The notes under the pieces were generated by a model. It did not search any database. It saw nothing but the letters and a program-made list of their open reading frames with translations, and was not told the DNA's origin. Below are positions 7,372 to 10,590 of a stretch of 10,590 nucleotides of DNA, one piece after another. The stretch is from Oscillospiraceae bacterium (lineage in GTDB: Bacteria; Bacillota; Clostridia; Oscillospirales; Acutalibacteraceae), in contig JAQXLO010000030.1 of NCBI GenBank assembly GCA_029012165.1, forward strand, positions 1-10,590. The letters are read 5' to 3'. How positions within the stretch are numbered: position 1 is the first letter of the stretch; the number at the start of each line of letters is the position of its first letter. The translations under genes and the position numbers were made by a program.

Positions 7372-8547
7372 TTAATGTGCCCGGATCATCAGCACCCGGG
7401 TATCCCGGATGGCTTCTTCGATCAGGGTATCGGAATCCAGCAGGTTCTCCGCCTGCTGTACGTAATAAAGCTTGGGTCTGGTACGGGGATGCTTGGGGGT
7501 GAACACGGTACAGCAATCCTCGTACGGCTGGATGGACAAATCAAAGGTGTCTATCTTGCGGGAAACTTCGATGACCTCATTTTTGTCCATGCCGATCAGC
7601 GGACGGAACACGGGCATGGAGACCGCTTCGTCCGTACAGGCGAGGGCGTACAGGGTCTGGCTGGCGACCTGACCGACGGATTCCCCCGTAATCAGTGCGC
7701 CGCAGTCATTCTCCTGCGCCACGACCTGGGCGATGCGCATCATGTAGCGGCGCATCAATATGGTAAACAGCTCCTCGGGGCACTTGTCCCGAATAGCTTC
7801 CTGAATTGCGGTAAAGGGTACCACGTGCAGACGGATGCGTCCGCTGTACGCCGCCACCTTGCCCAGCAGGTCGTGCACCTTTTTTTCGGCACGCTCGCTG
7901 GTGTAGGGCGGGGAAGCGAAATGCACCGCCTCCAGCTGCAAACCACGCTTGGCCATCATCCATGCGGCCACGGGACTGTCGATGCCGCCGGAGATGAGGA
8001 TCGCCGCCTTGCCGGCACTGCCCGCAGGCATACCGCCGGCGCCCTTTTGCTGGTTGCCGTGGATAAACGCCGCCTTGTCACGCACTTCGATGCTGACGGT
8101 CACGTCGGGGTTATGTACGTCCACCGTCAGATGTGGGAAAGCGGACAGGATCACCCCGCCCATTTCCATGCAGATCTCCGGGGACGTCAGCGGAAACTTC
8201 TTGTCCGCACGCTTGGCACAGACCTTGAACGTCTTTGCACCTGCCAGTGCGTCACGCAGATAGTCGGCGGTTACGGTACGGAACACGTCCATATCCTTTT
8301 CGACCATCAGCGCCTTGGAATAGCCGACAAATCCGAACACCTTGGCGCAGATGTCTGCGGCGGCGTCCATGTCGGTGTATTCGTCCTGCGGAATGGCGGT
8401 CACCGTGGACTGTGCCACGGAAAACTGCCACGCACCTAAGGGGGACAAACGGTGGCGCAGGTTCTTGATCAGCTGATCTTCAAAGGTACGGCGATTAAGT
8501 CCCTTGAGCGCAATTTCACCGTTTTTCAGCAGTATGACTTCTTTCAT
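7372..8547 (-). CDS. thiI: tRNA 4-thiouridine synthase ThiI, without rhodanese domain
   Basis: The 391-residue protein has an N-terminal ferredoxin-like region (1-60), a THUMP RNA-binding domain (about 60-165) and an adenylating PP-loop domain with ISGGIDSPVA (185-194). The motif PYEDCCTVFTPKHPRTRPK (341-359) is typical of Gram-positive ThiI and probably holds the acceptor cysteine. ThiI activates U8 of tRNA with ATP and inserts sulfur to give 4-thiouridine; in many bacteria it also feeds thiamine thiazole synthesis. The C-terminal rhodanese domain of E. coli ThiI is absent, as in Bacillus, where a dedicated desulfurase donates sulfur directly. Here the desulfurase gene ends 65 bases upstream. 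The stop lies 14 bases before cinA. The ribosome site has an unusual hairpin, listed separately. Confidence 0.96.
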   Translation of the reverse strand: MKEVILLKNGEIALKGLNRRTFEDQLIKNLRHRLSPLGAWQFSVAQSTVTAIPQDEYTDMDAAADICAKVFGFVGYSKALMVEKDMDVFRTVTADYLRDALAGAKTFKVCAKRADKKFPLTSPEICMEMGGVILSAFPHLTVDVHNPDVTVSIEVRDKAAFIHGNQQKGAGGMPAGSAGKAAILISGGIDSPVAAWMMAKRGLQLEAVHFASPPYTSERAEKKVHDLLGKVAAYSGRIRLHVVPFTAIQEAIRDKCPEELFTILMRRYMMRIAQVVAQENDCGALITGESVGQVASQTLYALACTDEAVSMPVFRPLIGMDKNEVIEVSRKIDTFDLSIQPYEDCCTVFTPKHPRTRPKLYYVQQAENLLDSDTLIEEAIRDTRVLMIRAH

Positions 8548-8552
8548 ATTTC

Positions 8553-8566
8553 AAGGAGAACTCCTT
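8553..8566 (-). promoter_or_regulatory. thiI ribosome binding site inside an inverted repeat
   Basis: On the minus strand the best ribosome site, AAGGAG (8566-8561), is followed after two bases by its exact complement, CTCCTT (8558-8553). The start codon is 13 bases after GGAG, which is long. Pairing of at least five base pairs with a four-base loop would hide the ribosome site. No other good site lies before the ATG. Confidence 0.55.
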
Positions 8567-8612
8567 ATCAGATTTGGGCAAGGCGTGTGCCGCAAATTGT
8601 GCGGTGTTGCCT

Positions 8613-9761
8613 TTATCGTTTGGTATAGATCCTCTTTTTCCCCTCTTCCAGTCCCTGCAAAAAGCAGTCCAGCTCCTCGGTGGTCGTCCTGTGGGAAAAG
8701 CTGATGCGCAGTGCGGAATTCAAAAGCGGTTCCGCAAGACCCATCCGGGAGAGCACATGGCTCTTGTGTCCCTTGGCACAGGCGGAGCCGGAGGAGACGT
8801 AGATCCCTCGCTGAGAGAGGAAGTTCATCATGGGCTCGGAGGGGACACCCGTGGAAATATTGACGATATACGGCAGACCGTCCTCGGGGGAGTTGACGGT
8901 GATGCCGTCGATGGACGAAAGTCCCGACAGCAGATAGCTGTGCAGTCCCTGCATCCGGGCATATATACGAGCGGCATCGGGCATCGCCTTGGCCGCCGCA
9001 CCGAAGCCCGCAATGGCGGGAACCGGCTCCGTACCGGGGCGCAGCTTCTTTTCCTGCAATCCGCCGAAGGTTCGCGCCTGCACACGCACACCGCCGTCCC
9101 GCACGCCGCCGCGCACATACAGCGCACCGACGCCCTTGGGACCGTGAATTTTGTGGGCGCTGATGCTCATCAAATCCACACCCATGGCAGACGGACGCAG
9201 TCCCGGCAGCTTGCCGTAGGCCTGCACGGCATCGCAGTGGATCACCGCCGGCGAGCCGGTCGCTTTGACGGCTCTGCGCATTTCGGCGACCGCCTGAATG
9301 GAGCCGACCTCGTTGTTGACCGCCATCATGCTCACGAGGATGGTGTTTTTGTTGACCGCACGGTACAGCGCCTGCACGGGTACTTTACCGTCCGCATCCA
9401 CAGGGAGACGAACAACGTCAAAGCCCTGCTGTTCCAGATGCTTTGCCGCCTCCTCCACGCTGGAATGCTCGATGGAGGAAATGACGACCCGGTTGCCGCA
9501 CCGCTTCATGGCGCCTGCGGTGCCGAGAATGGCGATGTTGTTCGCTTCGGTGCCGCCGCTGGTGAAGAGGACCTCCTCACTGCGGCACGACAGCTTTTCC
9601 GCCACCGCCGCACGGGCATTCTGAAGCAGTTCCTCTGCGTCCATGCCCTTCCTGTACAGGGAGGAGGGGTTGCCCCAGTTGTTCAGCAAGGCGTCCGTGA
9701 CCGCCGCCGCCGCCTCTTGGCAGACGGGCGTGGTTGCACAGTTGTCAAGATAGCATTCCAT
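8613..9761 (-). CDS. Cysteine desulfurase (NifS/IscS-type, PLP-dependent), partner of ThiI
   Basis: The 382-residue class V aminotransferase-fold enzyme has a typical desulfurase length. Visible motifs are LDNCATTPV (5-13), TSGGTEANN (67-75), EHSSV (98-102), HCDAVQ (175-180), the PLP-binding loop SAHKIHGPKG with Lys204 (201-210), RPGTEPVPAI (241-250) and the sulfur-carrying loop SSGSACAKGH with Cys328 (323-332). It takes sulfur from L-cysteine as a persulfide, yielding alanine. Placement immediately before a rhodanese-less thiI matches the nifZ-thiI pair of Bacillus, so its main acceptor is probably ThiI; no IscU-type scaffold gene is present to suggest general Fe-S assembly. The start ATG 9761 has TTTGGAGG 9 bases upstream. 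It is the first gene after the promoter. LDNCATT replaces the more usual LDN(A/S)ATT, a minor change. Confidence 0.95.
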   Translation of the reverse strand: MECYLDNCATTPVCQEAAAAVTDALLNNWGNPSSLYRKGMDAEELLQNARAAVAEKLSCRSEEVLFTSGGTEANNIAILGTAGAMKRCGNRVVISSIEHSSVEEAAKHLEQQGFDVVRLPVDADGKVPVQALYRAVNKNTILVSMMAVNNEVGSIQAVAEMRRAVKATGSPAVIHCDAVQAYGKLPGLRPSAMGVDLMSISAHKIHGPKGVGALYVRGGVRDGGVRVQARTFGGLQEKKLRPGTEPVPAIAGFGAAAKAMPDAARIYARMQGLHSYLLSGLSSIDGITVNSPEDGLPYIVNISTGVPSEPMMNFLSQRGIYVSSGSACAKGHKSHVLSRMGLAEPLLNSALRISFSHRTTTEELDCFLQGLEEGKKRIYTKR

Positions 9762-9807
9762 TGCCTGTCGCCTCCAAAGCTACTCCACCCAATTTTACAG
9801 ATACCTT

Positions 9808-9836
9808 ATTATACATCAACCTCACCTTTTTGTAAA
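9808..9836 (-). promoter_or_regulatory. Sigma-A type promoter of the operon
   Basis: On the minus strand TTTACA (9836-9831) and a perfect TATAAT (9813-9808) are separated by exactly 17 bases. A run of A follows the -35 element. Transcription should start near 9800, giving a leader of about 40 bases before the desulfurase ATG. That is too short for a riboswitch, and none is seen. Confidence 0.85.
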
Positions 9837-9856
9837 TGATAAATTTTTCGGATTAG

Positions 9857-9909
9857 TGTGCACAAAGCTTTTTCTGCACAACATACTGTGTTTTGCACCG
9901 GTGCAGAAA
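9857..9909. repeat. TGCAC palindromes and 9-bp inverted repeat upstream of the promoter
   Basis: TGTGCACA (9857-9864) and GCACCGGTGC (9895-9904) are perfect palindromes. TTTCTGCAC (9871-9879) and GTGCAGAAA (9901-9909) form a perfect 9-base inverted repeat with a 21-base spacer. All lie 20 to 75 bases upstream of the -35 element. No U-tract follows the stem on either strand, so a terminator is unlikely. An operator or activator site is possible. Confidence 0.45.
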
Positions 9910-10448
9910 GGAAAAAAATCTGTTTTATTTTACCGAATCAGAATAATTCTGACGGCAGACTCACTTTTTTGCACATTTCTCCTACTCCAGTATATGCGTA
10001 AAGTCTGTGCCTGCGTTCGACACTTTGCCCCGCAGACAAGCTTCCGCCCGAGCCTTTTTGGAAGCAAAAGCGCCTTGCACGGAAATTGGTTGGAACGTGC
10101 TTCGCACCGGGTATCCACGGCGAGGTTGCCCAAACATCGCCGCAAGCGATAGAAATAATCGGCGGCGTAACCCTACCGGCAAGGTTAACCTCGTCCGCAT
10201 AACGAAAGCCCCGCTTTCATTTGACTGTCTGCCTTTATCCTGTTTTTCTCTTGTGCAAGTCATCCAATTTCTGCGCCAAGATTCCTGTCCCCAAAAACGG
10301 AGCCAATAGAAAATTGCCATGCAAAATATTGCACGAGGGAAGCAATCCCACCGCAGAATTATTCTGCCCTTTTCATTGAGCGGGATTTTATCCTACTTTA
10401 TCCTATTTTTCGGTTCATCACGGATTTTGTGGGATGAAAAGTTTCGGT
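9910..10448. other. Intergenic region without a convincing gene, rich in inverted repeats
   Basis: The frames open here (plus 10007-10309 and minus 9982-10320) lack ribosome sites, and neither recalls a known family. Inverted repeats are dense: GCTTCC (10040-10045) with GGAAGC (10060-10065), GTGC-TTC-GCAC (10097-10107), the nested structure at 10118-10197, and GAAAGC-CCC-GCTTTC (10204-10218). TTTATCCT occurs at 10234, 10387 and 10397. The ends of this stretch are AT-rich while its centre (10020-10200) is GC-rich. A dispersed repeat or a structured RNA would explain this better than a protein gene. Confidence 0.5.
10118..10197. other. Nested stem structure, possible structured RNA or repeat element
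   Basis: Three levels of pairing nest. CGAGG (10121-10125) pairs with CCTCG (10189-10193), and CGG (10118-10120) with CCG (10195-10197) past a one-base bulge. TTGCC (10126-10130) pairs with GGCAA (10178-10182), separated from the outer stem by a six-base bulge, GGTTAA. Inside, CGCCGC (10138-10143) pairs with GCGGCG (10162-10167) and CGAT (10147-10150) with ATCG (10158-10161), around the loop AGAAATA. The strand is not known, and no matching RNA family is recognised. Confidence 0.45.
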
Positions 10449-10590
10449 CAAGCATTTTCAAAGGCTTGCAGATTCCAAAGGCGGCGCCTTTGGTCGCCGA
10501 CCGCAGTCGGCGAAATCCTACCAACCGAGAAAGCGCAGGAGGGGAGCCAAAACAGTCCGGTGGACTGTTTTGGCGTGGGGAACCCTCGCC
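10449..10590. repeat. Array of five hairpins, probable palindromic repeat element (continues past window)
   Basis: In order: CAAGC-A-TTT with AAA-G-GCTTG (10449-10468, one mismatch); CCAAAGGC with GCCTTTGG (10475-10493, three-base loop); TCGCCGAC with GTCGGCGA (10494-10513, four-base loop); GCCAAAACAGTCC with GGACTGTTTTGGC (10546-10574, three-base loop); and GGCG-T-GGG with CCC-T-CGCC (10572-10590). The last shares three bases with the fourth and ends exactly at the window edge. Four of the stems are 7 to 13 base pairs, three of them perfect. Tight loops and back-to-back packing are typical of dispersed palindromic repeats in Clostridia. Confidence 0.65.

Noticed and set aside
9762..9801. TPP riboswitch or T-box leader before the desulfurase-thiI genes
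   Set aside because: The predicted leader is only about 40 bases and lacks the conserved TPP or T-box sequence blocks.
9871..9909. Possible terminator upstream of the promoter
   Set aside because: The 9-bp stem is followed by A-rich, not T-rich, sequence on both strands, so it does not fit an intrinsic terminator.
9982..10320. Minus-strand open frame of 112 codons upstream of the operon
   Set aside because: No ribosome site, no recognisable family, high Arg content, and it spans the nested stem structure. A different minus frame in 10235-10372 gives a plausible-looking hydrophobic tail but has no start codon. A degraded gene or repeat cannot be excluded.
1..10590. CRISPR array, tRNA or rRNA genes, insertion sequence
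   Set aside because: No regularly spaced repeats, no tRNA-like TTCGA loop in a cloverleaf, no rRNA signature and no transposase motif were seen on either strand.

Overview
The window looks like a chromosomal segment of a Gram-positive, Clostridia-type bacterium, most plausibly of the Ruminococcaceae/Oscillospiraceae. The reasons are GC-rich coding sequence with AT-rich intergenic DNA, strong AGGAGG-type ribosome binding sites, class B sortases, a SpoIID/LytB protein with a Thr-rich linker, and a ThiI that lacks a rhodanese domain. The genus cannot be fixed from the sequence alone. All supported genes lie on the minus strand, so transcription runs from high to low coordinates.

Layout in transcription order. 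A housekeeping-type promoter (9808-9836) sits just upstream of a NifS/IscS-type cysteine desulfurase (8613-9761). It is followed at short spacing by thiI (7372-8547), cinA (6122-7357), two class B sortases (5112-6110 and 3558-5099) and a large membrane-anchored SpoIID/LytB protein (1020-3497). A hairpin terminator (980-1012) follows directly. Beyond it are a small ArsC/Spx-like thioredoxin-fold protein (551-892) and the N-terminal 175 residues of a DUF554 membrane protein that runs off the window (1-527).

How the genes fit together. The desulfurase and ThiI form a known sulfur-relay pair for tRNA 4-thiouridine and thiazole synthesis. CinA belongs to the NMN deamidase/ADP-ribose pyrophosphatase family. 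The second half of the operon acts at the cell surface: two sortases and a transmembrane peptidoglycan-active protein.

The main discovery is in the SpoIID protein. Its cytoplasmic N-terminal half (residues 1 to about 326) aligns collinearly with the intact CinA encoded three genes upstream. All CinA signature motifs are lost, and the middle subdomain is replaced by a Pro/Ala linker. It therefore looks like a CinA-derived pseudoenzyme, joined through one transmembrane helix and a Thr-rich stalk to a SpoIID domain. That SpoIID domain is itself circularly permuted, with its GHGVGMSQ block at the front. I know of no description of this architecture.

Upstream of the operon, 9837-10590 has no convincing gene. 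It holds TGCAC-containing palindromes, a nested stem structure at 10118-10197, and at 10449-10590 five almost back-to-back hairpins that probably belong to a dispersed palindromic repeat.
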